A stretch of 64,000 nucleotides of DNA from Phymatolithon calcareum (taxonomy: Eukaryota; Rhodophyta; Florideophyceae; Hapalidiales), in assembly GCA_977006965.1 (NCBI GenBank), contig OZ345362.1, positions 1,364,001 through 1,428,000 of the forward strand, in the 5' to 3' direction. The position numbers were made by a program, and so were the translations under genes. This document shows positions 54,475-64,000 of this stretch, piece by piece. Below the pieces are notes generated by a model. It was not told the DNA's origin. It made no database searches and was given only the letters and a program-made list of their open reading frames with translations. The number at the start of each line of letters is the position of its first letter. The first letter of the stretch is position 1.

Positions 54475-54828
54475 ATGTCAGGAGCGGAAAGCACCAGCAA
54501 CGATAACAGCACGACTCTCTCTGGGAACATATTCTCCGGAGTGCGACATGGACAAGGACCGGAGGAGTTCTTCACTCTTCTAAAGGACGGGAACGTAGAG
54601 GTGCAGAAAATAGTTTCGCACGGAACTGGATCAGAATGGTTCGATCAAGACACAGGAGAGTTTGTAGTGTTGTTGAAAGGAGCGGCACGTCTTCTTTTTG
54701 AAGGGAAGTCCGAGGAACACGTGATGGAAGAAGGGAGCTTCGTGGTTATTCCCAAGCATCGGCGGCACAAAGTCACGTACACGAGTCCGGATAGACCGAC
54801 GGTATGGCTGGCGTTCCACTGGAAATAG
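54475..54828 (+). CDS. Small single-domain cupin protein
   Basis: 117 residues from ATG 54475; the open frame extends upstream to 54361 only with a GTG. Pattern: EEFFTLLKDGNVEVQKIVSH, GSEWFDQDTGEFVVLLKGAA, RLLFEGK, FVVIPKHRRHKVTYTSPD and PTVWLAFHW. This is the cupin_2 barrel with the G(x)nGE...G-x-A motif 1 and PxHxxH-like motif 2, in the small WFDQ...E(W/F)V subclass common in bacteria. Metal ligands would be E in GEFVV and H in KHRRH; the first-strand histidines are missing (DQDTGEF), as in its bacterial relatives. Function unknown. No intron. Possibly of bacterial origin, which composition alone cannot show. Confidence 0.85.
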   Translation: MSGAESTSNDNSTTLSGNIFSGVRHGQGPEEFFTLLKDGNVEVQKIVSHGTGSEWFDQDTGEFVVLLKGAARLLFEGKSEEHVMEEGSFVVIPKHRRHKVTYTSPDRPTVWLAFHWK

Positions 54829-57800
54829 GTGGCGACGGCGAAAGATCGAGGGATTTTGTGTCCGCACGAGGTAAGTCCTATGCCGCAGATAAGGTCGGGC
54901 GCTTCAAGACCAGCCCTTGACTTTGGCTCCAGTCGGATTATCGTTACGATCTGCCTGAGACGTGCGGGTTCATTAAACTCTGTAATGATGTTGACGTAAG
55001 AATTTTTATTCAGAATGCGGCATGGGCGGATTTAGCTTGCGGATTCAAGAAAAAGAAATAATACGTGCGACAATGATTGTCCCAGCATATTTGCTTCCTG
55101 CACCCATGTCGGTCGGTGTTATTTACAAATTGCAGCATGGAGCCATTTGTACAATAGTTTGGATCCAATAAATAAAAAAAGTTCCAAGTGGGATCCAATA
55201 AGTGGCTGTTCGCTTAGCGTGGAGCCAACAATATCGCTCTGTCAAGATGAACAGAAGAAGTAGTGGACATGAGGCGCTCTGCTGGACAGTTAATAATAAC
55301 ATATGTAAATACAGAATTACCAATCATGTGATGCGGTGAATTCATGGACTGTATGCTTACCGTTTCGGCGTAGAATTTAGGAAATTTTTAGATCTCTGGC
55401 GCCGACCGAGCGGCGTTTTCATCACGGCGTTCGCACGCACGAAGGTTCACTGTTTCAATAAGAATCTATGCTATGATGGAAGGGGCCACGGGGACATTGT
55501 TCGTATATGGACATCAAACGCAAGTATCTGTTTGAGGATCGTCGTTTTAATTCAGTTTTGCTCCCAGTTGCTTGTGGGTTTTTGGAAAACCCTGCCAAAC
55601 AAATGCATGGAGGATTCGAGCTGCACACCGAGACTAGTACTGTACACTGTACTGTATCTATCGGGAGCAGTTTCGTGATGATATTGTGTATATCTAAATT
55701 AAAGAAGTCTCCAGTTTTTCTAGGATATAACAAAAGTTTGGGAATAAACGACAGTGTACTGTCCAAAGTAACTGAAATGCCGCGTCAACAAATCTGACGA
55801 CTCAAGTTATCGCCCATCAACAAAATTGCGATGGAAGGAAAACTGTTCCCGGCTGCAGCGCAGCGCAACGGAGGTTTCGGTGCCAGTCAGTCTTTCACAT
55901 TACATTGATGAGATATGGCTCTGGTCAGGTTCTGCAGGACCCAACGGCAACGAATGAACTGAAGGGGTGCTGCGGGGCGGATTTCGGCGGAACACCTCCC
56001 TTCGACTTGCGCAGCCGTTCAGACAGATGGGCTTGACATTTTGGAGAGGGTCTGTCAGCAAGCACTGCGGGTCAATGATATCAGCCACAAGTATGGCATT
56101 ATCATAAGACAAATTCAGCTGAGCAATCTGGCGAAAGCTCATCTGATGTTGCATTTTATGTGCTGGCTGAGATTTGAAAGCCTTATGCACTTGTATGTGC
56201 TCTGTATTCTCATGATTTTGTCTTACTCCGGCCAGTGGAGCGTGTGAGTCGGGCACCGAACTTGAGGTGCGTAGGGGCAATATTGTGTCCGATCGGGTCG
56301 GACAGGAATAACTCGCATCATTGCAAATTCGTGACAGGGACGCGTCGCCATGACATGCACTGCACTGAGAAGACAAATTTGTGAAAAACACTATCTGGGT
56401 ACTAGTTAAATTTTCTTGGATTTGAACCTCTTTTCCAGCTGGCAATTATCAGTGCAGTGCAGAATCGAATCATGAAAGTTCGACGAATGCAAATAATTCA
56501 ATTGAAGTGGATCATCATTGTGCTTTCCAGGAAATCTACCGTTTTTGTGGCAGGCTGCTGCTGCTGCGGCGGAAGGATGTAGAGTAGAGTGAATGTAATT
56601 CAGTGGAAAGCCCTGTCTGTCTAAACATACCATGCATGCATTGCGTGCAGGCTACGATATTATTTACTATTTAAAATGCTCAGTGGCCATCGCTCCACTC
56701 AAATAACCTCTGTGGCACGGCACTGCCGTAAGCAAAAAGTGTGGTGGAGAGGTTTGTTTGTTTGTTTATACAAGCGCTTTGGATGGTGATCGGTCGACGC
56801 GGTGGCGAGGACGGACGCGAGTCGCGAGGGCAATTTTGAGCCGCGCGAGGTCGAAAGTGCTGGTATGCACGATGATGGAAGGGCTGGAAACGGGCCACGC
56901 CATTTTTCTATTTTTATATTTGCCCCGCACACGACAGCAATTGGACCTTGACGGCCCATGCTGCCCGTTGGAACTTGCCGGGACAGGCCGGTCGGTCCCG
57001 TGGTATGTGCTGGTGTGCTGGAAAATGGGCGGAGATCGGCATCAGAAGGCCAATTGAAATGAGTTTTGGATTCTAATTGCGGGAGGATCATGTTTGATTC
57101 AAAAAATTTTTAAATTGTGAACACACGGCACATTTAAAATTAGAAGAAGTGCAAAAAATTTGAAAATTTCTGACCGGTCCGACTCTCGGAAGGGCCTGCC
57201 TGTGATGGACGGTCCCACTAGTGGGAAAAAATATGAATAAAACAGTGTATTCAAGAGAGCCGCCGAGTGTACCGTGGACATATCATAAGTGGACTCGCCC
57301 TCGCTCTCCAAGCTCGCTCGCCGTGCGCACGCCGCGCGGGTAAAAGTGGCTGCTGTCCACTGACAAGTACAGTACTTTACTGTACTGTAGTAGGAGCTCG
57401 TTTCCGAAAATCTGTCTTTTCCTCGGGGCAGGAGCATTGCATTGCACGGCCTCTGCTGTACTCTATCGATACGCATGCCGTTGTTCTGCCGACGGCGCTC
57501 TCCTCTGTACACCCTTGCCGCCCGTCGCATCTCGTCGCTGTACAACCACTCATTGATTTTGTACTGTCGTTCCGCCGCACAAATATCATCATCACATCCA
57601 CTCTATTTGTGCTCTCCTCCGTCCACCGCCAGCACAGCACACACACACCCAACCATCTGACCCTGTTACTGTATCTGGTGCACCCACACCAATATTTCCA
57701 GGCCAGGCCACTCCACTGTCGTTCAGCGTGCCCCTGACCTGACCCACTCCGCCGTTCCTCCCCCCCCCCACTACACCACACCACACCCAACCTCCACCCA

Positions 57801-58110
57801 CGCCACGCCACGCTTATTACTTTCCTCTGTAATACGTCTCCACCCTGTGTTGTCGTTGGCAACCCTGCATTCCATCCTCGTTCCTGTTCCGCGCCTTCCT
57901 TGCCGCATCGGTTCCCCCTTGTCGGCCACCATCTTCCGAGTCTTGCCCTGACTTGCGCCACACAACAACTGCCACCGCTTTATTCCTGCGTGCGTGCCTG
58001 TGTGCCTGCGTGCCTGCGTGCCACCCCCTCCAACAGGTCACAACTCTCACGCGCCCACGCGACAGAGAGATATTCCCCTCACCCTCCGCTCCCATGCTTA
58101 TCTAGCTTCC
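54829..58110. other. 3.3 kb intergenic region upstream of the BED-hydrolase gene
   Basis: No supported gene. The 181-codon minus-strand frame at 55900-56445 and the pair at 55455-55797 lack any recognisable feature. GTACTGTAC/TACAGTAC motifs cluster at 55635-55660 and 57366-57392. From 57700 to 58110 the plus strand becomes C/T-rich with short (TGCC/TGCG)n units, the probable promoter and 5' UTR of the next gene. Confidence 0.4.
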
Positions 58111-59718
58111 ATGGATCCGCCCGGCTCCGCCGGTACTCCACATCCTGGGTTCTCTTCGCAGAGAACTCAACTGCCGCCCCAGCATCCGCATCATCTCCCG
58201 CATGCTCAACAGCATCCTCCCCTCCAACATTCTCATCGCGATGACTCCGATCCTCATCCCCATCAACGTCATATGCCGCATCAGCAGCATCATCCACCTC
58301 CGCCACAGCACCATCAACAACATCAAGATCAGCCGCCGCCGCCGCATCTACAACAACTTCCTCTCCATCCAGGGCATCATCCAGTGTCGCAGCAGCAGCA
58401 GCTACTCTCTGCGCAACCGCCGCTCGTCACCACCCACAATCCGCCAAATATACCGAACCCGGTCACCGCCACAACAACGTCTCCAACTCTGTGGCAATAC
58501 TTTGATCGTGGTGACAAGATGCAGAAGACCAACAAATTTGAGGCCAACTGTGTGTTCTGCAAACGTTTCGGCACACTCACCCGCGTTCGTGGAGAGAAGC
58601 GTATGATGAGCGGTCATTTACGCAATTGTGCAAATGCAACACCGGCCGCTAAGAGCGAAGGTGAAGCTGTGGCCGCCGATCTCAAGACCCGCCGAATAAA
58701 CAGCCAAACCAGCCGTCGTACAACACCTGGTGTCGCCGTAGCTCCAACGAAGAAGAGGAAAATGCGTGTTCCAATGCACGCCAGTCCTATGGTTGCTGTT
58801 GCAGTTGCTGCCGCCGCCTCTGGTTCCATGCCACCATCCGGTGCCCCCAGCGGTGAGACTCAACCATATTTCGGACAGGAGCAACATCCACCTGTGTTTA
58901 TGACTAACGACGGGGTGAGAATATTCTACGAGGAAAAGGGTCACGGGCATCCTCTCATTCTCATCCACGGTTGGGCGACTACGTCGCGTTACTTTGCACG
59001 CAATTTCGAAACTCTGGCGCAAAACTTTCGAGTAATATGTTTCGATCTACGCGGACATGGCGATTCTGAGAAACCTGCCTGGGGTTTCCATGTTCATCGT
59101 CTTGCCACCGACCTGTTGAACCTCATGGACCATCTCGGTCTCAGCACCGTGGCTGTGCTTGGTTGTTCGTTAGGTTGCGCGGTAATTTGGGCATTTGTGG
59201 AATTGTTTGGGGTGCAACGCATTTCAGCCGCCATGTTTGTCGAGCAGTCACCGTGGCAGATGTACGCACCGGACGGGACATGGATGCTCGGATCTTACGG
59301 ATTGTTCTCTGAGAGTGCGTTGACGAATTTAGCCGCGAAATTGCTAGAAAATCCGCGAAGTTGCCACGTGAACCACGTGAAGACGTGTCTGAATCGCGTT
59401 CCCTCCAGCCACGAGACCGAGTTTTTCGTGTCGGAAAGCCTTAAATGTGAACCTGGGTTCTTGTCGAAACTCATGGTGGATCATGCTACTAAGGATTGGC
59501 GTCCTGTGCTTCAGCTTGTTACCTGTCCTGCGCTTGTTTTGGCGGGAAGACGGAGTAAGGTGTTTCCGTTCAAGGGTGTACAACATGCGGCGGATAATAT
59601 GCCGAATGCAAGATTGATACCGTTTGACGAGGGGTCGCATTGGTTATACTATGAGGAAGCTGACCGATTCAACTCTGTGGTGACGGCATTTCTTCAAAAG
59701 CTGCATTCGCCGTCTTAA
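58111..59718 (+). CDS. BED-type zinc finger fused to an alpha/beta hydrolase
   Basis: 535 residues from ATG 58111; the open frame extends to 57994 only from a GTG. N-terminal 130 residues are His/Gln/Pro-rich and likely disordered. A BED-like finger follows: WQYFDRGDKMQ..., Cys147, Cys150, His169, Cys173 (FEANCVFCKRF, SGHLRNC). A basic KKRKMR (about 214) could be a nuclear signal. From about 263 comes a complete alpha/beta hydrolase: oxyanion motif LIHGW (His286), FDLRGHGDSEKP, nucleophile elbow GCSLGC (Ser353), FVEQSPWQMY, and catalytic-type His510 in GSHWLYYEEADRFN. The usual acid position reads GRRSKVFP, lacking Asp, so Glu of VEQSPW may act instead or the enzyme may be altered. One uninterrupted frame. 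Substrate unknown. The DNA-binding plus hydrolase combination is unusual. Confidence 0.85.
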   Translation: MDPPGSAGTPHPGFSSQRTQLPPQHPHHLPHAQQHPPLQHSHRDDSDPHPHQRHMPHQQHHPPPPQHHQQHQDQPPPPHLQQLPLHPGHHPVSQQQQLLSAQPPLVTTHNPPNIPNPVTATTTSPTLWQYFDRGDKMQKTNKFEANCVFCKRFGTLTRVRGEKRMMSGHLRNCANATPAAKSEGEAVAADLKTRRINSQTSRRTTPGVAVAPTKKRKMRVPMHASPMVAVAVAAAASGSMPPSGAPSGETQPYFGQEQHPPVFMTNDGVRIFYEEKGHGHPLILIHGWATTSRYFARNFETLAQNFRVICFDLRGHGDSEKPAWGFHVHRLATDLLNLMDHLGLSTVAVLGCSLGCAVIWAFVELFGVQRISAAMFVEQSPWQMYAPDGTWMLGSYGLFSESALTNLAAKLLENPRSCHVNHVKTCLNRVPSSHETEFFVSESLKCEPGFLSKLMVDHATKDWRPVLQLVTCPALVLAGRRSKVFPFKGVQHAADNMPNARLIPFDEGSHWLYYEEADRFNSVVTAFLQKLHSPS

Positions 59719-60011
59719 CGAATTTGGACTGGCTGGCGTTGATGGTTACACTGAATTGTAAGTCTTTTGTATTGTGATGAAGCACCACATGTTGGGGAGT
59801 GTGGTCCGTACAAAGGGTTGGCATTTCTGTGAATCTTTCGATCGAATCTGTTTATGCAACGTGCTAATCTCTGTTTGCTGAACAGTCGCATGGGTCCAGT
59901 GAATGAGTGAAAACAGTGAGTGAGATGTGTCCACAAGAATTATTGTTCTGTGGAGAGGAAGTCGTTGCTGGAGGAAGCGTGATGTGATGTTTCACGACAT
60001 GGAATGATTGA

Positions 60012-60069
60012 AGTGAGTGAGTGAGTGAGTGAGTGAGTGCGATGAGCGAAAGAATGAATGAATGAATGA
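60012..60069. repeat. (GTGA)n and (AATG)n microsatellites
   Basis: Seven tandem GTGA units at about 60012-60039, then GAATG/AATG units at about 60051-60069. Confidence 0.9.
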
Positions 60070-60896
60070 GGGAAGTCATGGGGAACCTTGACTCCGGAGG
60101 GTAGATTGGTATTTTGGCAAAATTGTCCAAATTTTGTCGAATAAAACAATTGAATCTTTATTTCAGCAGATACAGTACATACTGTAGTGAACACCCGTTA
60201 AGATCGTACAATACAACCGGGTGAGATTCCTCTCGATTGCACAATTCCGACAGGGTGTCGAAAGCAGGCAGTTCCGTTAGTTGCCCTGCGCGTGGCGGGG
60301 AGATATGGAAGGCGGGCGGAAGGCATGATTTTTGCAAGAAGTAATTTAATTCAAGTTATAGACGGAGATGAACGCGCTGCGTAGATCTGACAGTATTCCA
60401 ATCAGACGAGAGCGAAATCTGCCGAGAATTTCTGTATTCAGATTGATTCAGTTGCCCAGACATTCCGTATGATGCACAGCTACACTCTCATTCCGTGTGT
60501 GAATAAAGTTTTTCGCTTTAACGGCTGTCAATGGGTGGTTCTAGAAGACTGGTCCAATGACAGTTTGGAGAAGACGATGTGAAGGTCACGCCGTTACGGA
60601 CCGCTCGCAAACGAGTGTGTACGCTCTTTCGCCGTGCTGGACTGTTAGAAATTATCGGATGTTCTTCGAGATGGACGAAAAATTATGTTGGCAAGGCAGG
60701 CAAGCAGTCCAATTGAGAAATGGTGAGGATTTGAGCAGCAACTGTTTGGAACGGTCTTTCCGACGGGTGTTTCTATCCACGCCCGCCCGCCCAAGGTAGG
60801 CATTTGGGGTGCAGTAGGTGGATGATGCAGGAAGTAGATCAAAATTTTCGGTGGTGGTGGAATGTGTGCTCATTCTGATTCAAAAAGCCAGCATCT

Positions 60897-60923
60897 GTAC
60901 AGTACAGTACAGTACAGTACAGT
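60897..60923. repeat. (ACAGT)n microsatellite
   Basis: Five consecutive ACAGT units; the unit is the core of the TACAGTAC motif found around it. Confidence 0.9.
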
Positions 60924-61254
60924 ATATTCCAAATATATGAGTGTACAGCTGCATGTGCTGATGTACTGTATGTATTCCTGTCAACCTTGTTGGTTTCCAT
61001 CTCTGAGATTGGATTTTGCACACATCAGCACTCTTCAAAAAGCACATTGAGCAACGAGAAATTGGACAAAGGCAACGACCAATGTGGTCAGATGAGCTCT
61101 ACCTGCCTGCCTGCCGTCAAGTTGGTACTGCTGTATGCGTACAACTCAGAGGGCATTTAGGTGTTAATACAGCAAGCAGCAAAGGTGTGAATTAAATTAA
61201 GACTGTTTCGGTGGCATAGAAGATCACTCCGCGATATAGTTTTTTCCCATCTTG

Positions 61255-61284
61255 CATGTATGCATGCATGCATGCATGCATGCA
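61255..61284. repeat. (ATGC)n self-complementary microsatellite
   Basis: Tandem ATGC units; GCATGCATGC is its own reverse complement, so the block can fold back on itself. Confidence 0.9.
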
Positions 61285-61697
61285 GGCAAGAGACCTTTCT
61301 TTTATGCGCGATAAAAGCCTCCCTCAGAGACATGTACAGTACAGTTTAGATAATTGCAACTTGAATTAGGGTGAAATTCTTCACGGATACAGAGGTACAG
61401 TAGCCCGGATATACTGTACTGGACTGTGTGATACTGTACCACTGAAAACAGAAGAGATGGACCTAGCCCTTGATTTATCATAAACATTGGCTGATTTCTG
61501 CAAAGCACTGTACATTATCACGTGTGCACGCGCGCAGGCGGGCAAAAGCAAATTTCTCTCGTGGAACAACCAACAACGAATGCTGATGTCAGGAATGCTT
61601 CTCGGGTGTCGGACTTCCTCAGCACTACACTTTCTGGAACGCCACTTCATTGCAACCCGGGTGGTTCTACGTAAATGTTTCACCTCTTGTTCCGTGG

Positions 61698-61747
61698 ATC
61701 ATCCATCCATCCATCCATCCATCCATCCATCCATCCATCCATCCATC
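61698..61747. repeat. (ATCC)n microsatellite
   Basis: About twelve tandem ATCC units. Confidence 0.95.
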
Positions 61748-61982
61748 GTTGGACGTGAAGAGATGAGCGGCTGGCTGACCATGATGGTATTGAGCAGTTC
61801 CTCTGGTCCCTACTCTCGCTGACTGATGACAAATTGAATTGTGAATACCGCATTTGCTTGCTGATTCATCCATTTCAAGTTAATGTTTGATGTGAAAAGA
61901 AGACGCTCGGCATGCACTCATTGGAATTATCTACCCCCCGGGGCGTATTTCCAGAAGAAGATGACGAAGCTTAACCATGATC

Positions 61983-62002
61983 GTGCTTGCTTGCTTGCTT
62001 GC
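61983..62002. repeat. (CTTG)n microsatellite
   Basis: About five tandem GCTT/CTTG units. Confidence 0.85.
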
Positions 62003-62633
62003 CGCATCCATTGATTTTTTGTACCTATTAATCAGTTACTGATTGGAATATCTGGGAATGACGACCGACTATTCAACAGATTGGAACTGCTACACCATAT
62101 TGATATCGCTTCGAACATTCCGTGTCCGCCGTTTCCCGCCGCTCAACACGGCCACACCTTCGCTCGTACCTTCCTCAACTCTACAACTCCCACCGACTGC
62201 ACACTACTCCGACCACACTATGATTCCCATTCGCTCCCTCTGGCCCTACTGAACAAACAAACATGAGTGAGCGTTTATCTACCTTTCCGTACGCTTGCAG
62301 GAGCACAATGTTGAGCGGGGCAGAATGCAAAAACAGCCTGTGAAATAATCTACACTCTCGATACAATTTTCTTTCTTTCGTACCATCAACCAACCTTATC
62401 CTTATCTGCATGCATAAGCACACAAATAGCAATGATCAATCCTCCACACAACCCAGGCGGGGCCCATGCGGCGTGAATTGCACCCGGCGGCAGGGCCGCC
62501 GGCCCATTCCGCCCAACCGCCGCACAAACGTCCGCAATGCCCAGCACGCAAGTACCGCGTCTTCGCACAGCACTTTCACGCCTCTGCACAACAGCCAGCG
62601 AAGCGCCGCCTACGGCGTGCGCGCTCGCCTCCA

Positions 62634-64000
62634 ATGAAGCGTGTCCTTCGCCTGACACTCACCCTGTCACTCCTCCTCTACGCGACCGGCGCACGAGCCG
62701 CCAAGCTCAACAAGCGCGTATCCGTCATCCATGGGCCGGAAGGCTGCGTCCCTCGCGGCTCACTCTCGATGCGCGGGTACACAGAGCCCACCCGATGCCC
62801 CTGTCTGATGCGGCACGCGCTGCAAAGTGGGGAGCGCGGGTCTGCGTATGTGGACTTTCTAGTGTTACGCGTATCTGAATTTGCCAACTGGAAGGCATCA
62901 AACTTCTCCCTCGAACCACGTTTCGAAACGCGGTACTCCACAGTAAACGCAACGTCCTCCATGTACTCCTTCCTCCACGGAGGCTATTTCTTCACCTCTG
63001 GCAACATGTATCTCCCCGACACATCCGACTTCGTCCTCGCCATCCGCACAGCATCAACCGAGAGGGATTGTGCCACCCAGGTGCAATTCGTCTTCGAGAC
63101 CGCTCCGACACCCTGCGAAGCAAAGCTCAACATGACGGCCACACTCAACCGCACTCTCCGCGTCGTGGGCGGTCTCCCCGCCGGCGACGCACTCCGCGAG
63201 GCAAGTGCTGTCGTCCGCTCCGCATCCGGTGAATGCTCCGCGTCCGTGATTGGCAATCGCTGGCTGCTCACCGCGGCACATTGCGCCGTTCGACCCGGTG
63301 CACGTGCGCGCATCGGCGGATTCGACTCTGCGAGTGGCGCATCGTACTTTGTCGACGCCGTCATAACGCATCCCGCATACTTCACCTCGAATGCATCCGG
63401 GCTCGCCACTCACGACGTCGCCGTGCTGCGTATGACGAGCACGATTGCCAACGCGAGACCGCTATCACTGAACGGAGACATCCTGATGGCAGGGTCGTAT
63501 GCGCGTGCCGTGGGATACGGGCAGATTGCAGAGGGATGGATTGGACATGTACGTGCGCGAGAATTGCGACGCGTGGACGTGCCAAAGGTGGAGATGCCCG
63601 AGTGTCGAAGAGCATTCCAGCGCCATAGTGCTGCCGTGGTGGCAAGGGCGTTGCAGGAGGGGCATTTGTGCGCGGGATATGTCGACGTGGAGGCTGAGTG
63701 TCAGGGTGATACTTGCACGGGTGATAGTGGTGGTCCGCTTGTTGTGAGAAGGGGGGAGAGTGTTGTGCAGGTTGGGATTACTTCGGGCGGACTTGGATGT
63801 GCACGGCCGGGATTGCCGGGGGTGTATGTCAACGTGGCGATGTACGCGGGGTGGATTGTGAAGGTCACGGAGGGCGCGGCGAAGATGGGCAGGGGTCCTG
63901 TGGGGACTGGGAGTGCGAAGGCGGAGATGTCTAATTTCGGAGGGGGAAGAAGGAGGGGGGGAATTCCTGTGTGGGGTGGTGTCGTGGGTGTCGGCGTGCT
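62634..64000 (+). CDS. Secreted trypsin-like serine protease, partial (runs off the window)
   Basis: 455 codons are visible without a stop. MKRVLRLTLTLSLLLYATGA is a clear signal peptide. Residues ~25-175 form an N-terminal segment with several Cys (GCVPRG, CPCLMRH) and no family I recognise. The protease begins at VVGG (177-180, after R), the expected activation cleavage. Triad: His216 in LTAAHC, Asp261 in THDVAVLRM, Ser365 in GDTCTGDSGGPLV. An Asp six residues before the serine predicts trypsin-like cleavage after Arg/Lys. A glycine/arginine-rich tail follows (GGGRRRGG) and a GGVVGVGV stretch at the edge may start a C-terminal membrane segment. An S1 protease with a long N-terminal region, acting outside the cell or in vacuoles. 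Start at ATG 62634 (CCAATG). Confidence 0.9.
   Translation, partial: MKRVLRLTLTLSLLLYATGARAAKLNKRVSVIHGPEGCVPRGSLSMRGYTEPTRCPCLMRHALQSGERGSAYVDFLVLRVSEFANWKASNFSLEPRFETRYSTVNATSSMYSFLHGGYFFTSGNMYLPDTSDFVLAIRTASTERDCATQVQFVFETAPTPCEAKLNMTATLNRTLRVVGGLPAGDALREASAVVRSASGECSASVIGNRWLLTAAHCAVRPGARARIGGFDSASGASYFVDAVITHPAYFTSNASGLATHDVAVLRMTSTIANARPLSLNGDILMAGSYARAVGYGQIAEGWIGHVRARELRRVDVPKVEMPECRRAFQRHSAAVVARALQEGHLCAGYVDVEAECQGDTCTGDSGGPLVVRRGESVVQVGITSGGLGCARPGLPGVYVNVAMYAGWIVKVTEGAAKMGRGPVGTGSAKAEMSNFGGGRRRGGIPVWGGVVGVGV

Larger units (their letters stand above)
59719..62633. other. 2.9 kb microsatellite-rich intergenic region
   Basis: No supported gene on either strand. It holds at least six short tandem repeats (listed separately) and repeated TACAGTAC-type motifs. 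The protease promoter should lie near its right end. Confidence 0.5.

Noticed and set aside
55900-56445. 181-codon minus-strand frame
   Set aside because: No recognisable domain, biased composition and no promoter or homologue evidence; likely chance.
57994-58110. N-terminal extension of the BED-hydrolase protein
   Set aside because: The open frame begins with GTG in a C/T-rich repeat stretch that looks like 5' UTR; first ATG is at 58111.
48961-60660. Similar CTGTACTGTTAGGAAATTGTC / CTGGACTGTTAGAAATTATC segments at 49.0 and 60.6 kb
   Set aside because: Short and imperfect match with no extended homology; probably chance.
60012-62002. CRISPR-like array in the repeat-rich spacer
   Set aside because: Repeats are 4-5 base microsatellites without unique spacers, in a eukaryotic genome.

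Overview
This is a eukaryotic nuclear window. Protein genes carry short GT-AG introns, several introns have a CTAAC- or CTGAC-like branch site, and the housekeeping proteins are eukaryotic: eIF2B-epsilon, DSS1/SEM1, CKS1, mitochondrial processing peptidase, PI synthase and an URB1-like ribosome biogenesis factor. The layout (very long intronless genes, introns few and mostly at gene 5' ends, large tracts of dead LTR and non-LTR retroelements) fits a red alga of the florideophyte type. That placement is inference; nothing in the window proves it.

Region 1 (1-21.4 kb) is a graveyard of mobile elements: fragments of AP-endonuclease LINEs on both strands, at least three Copia-type elements (1.2-2.6 kb plus strand; 8.6-9.0 kb minus strand; a nearly complete but dead one at 14.8-18.8 kb minus strand), a Gypsy-like gag relic, a piggyBac transposase relic, and a 3.1 kb element bounded by ~400 bp inverted repeats with gag/protease-like decay products inside. 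Two ~500 bp inverted copies of a LINE RNase H segment lie at 19.0-20.5 kb.

Region 2 (21.8-30.2 kb) is a compact host gene cluster: CKS1 (2 exons), a DUF218/YdcF-like gene (2 exons), eIF2B-epsilon (minus strand, convergent with the DUF218 gene), DSS1/SEM1 (2 exons, divergent from eIF2B-epsilon), MPP alpha (minus strand, 3 exons, with a small 5' exon giving a presequence) and a broken fasciclin-domain gene. A decayed inverted copy of part of the DUF218 gene, intron included, lies at 31.2-31.6 kb.

Region 3 (31.6-49 kb) holds intergenic hairpins and a doubtful TnpB/Fanzor-like tail at 34.2 kb, then a 903-residue Tudor-like chromatin protein, PI synthase, a ~1,978-residue URB1-like HEAT protein and an SLC49/FLVCR-like MFS transporter.

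Region 4 (49-54 kb) contains a decayed Gypsy element and two abutting perfect hairpins. Region 5 (54.4-64 kb) has a small cupin, a BED zinc finger fused to an alpha/beta hydrolase, a microsatellite-rich spacer, and a secreted trypsin-like protease that runs off the right edge.

The genes do not form one pathway. The housekeeping ones are general cell machinery; the unusual pieces are the BED-hydrolase fusion, the MPP alpha with an intact zinc site, the duplicated DUF218 locus and the structured intergenic repeats. Gene starts were set at the first ATG that keeps the conserved domain; several longer open frames begin only at GTG or TTG and were trimmed.
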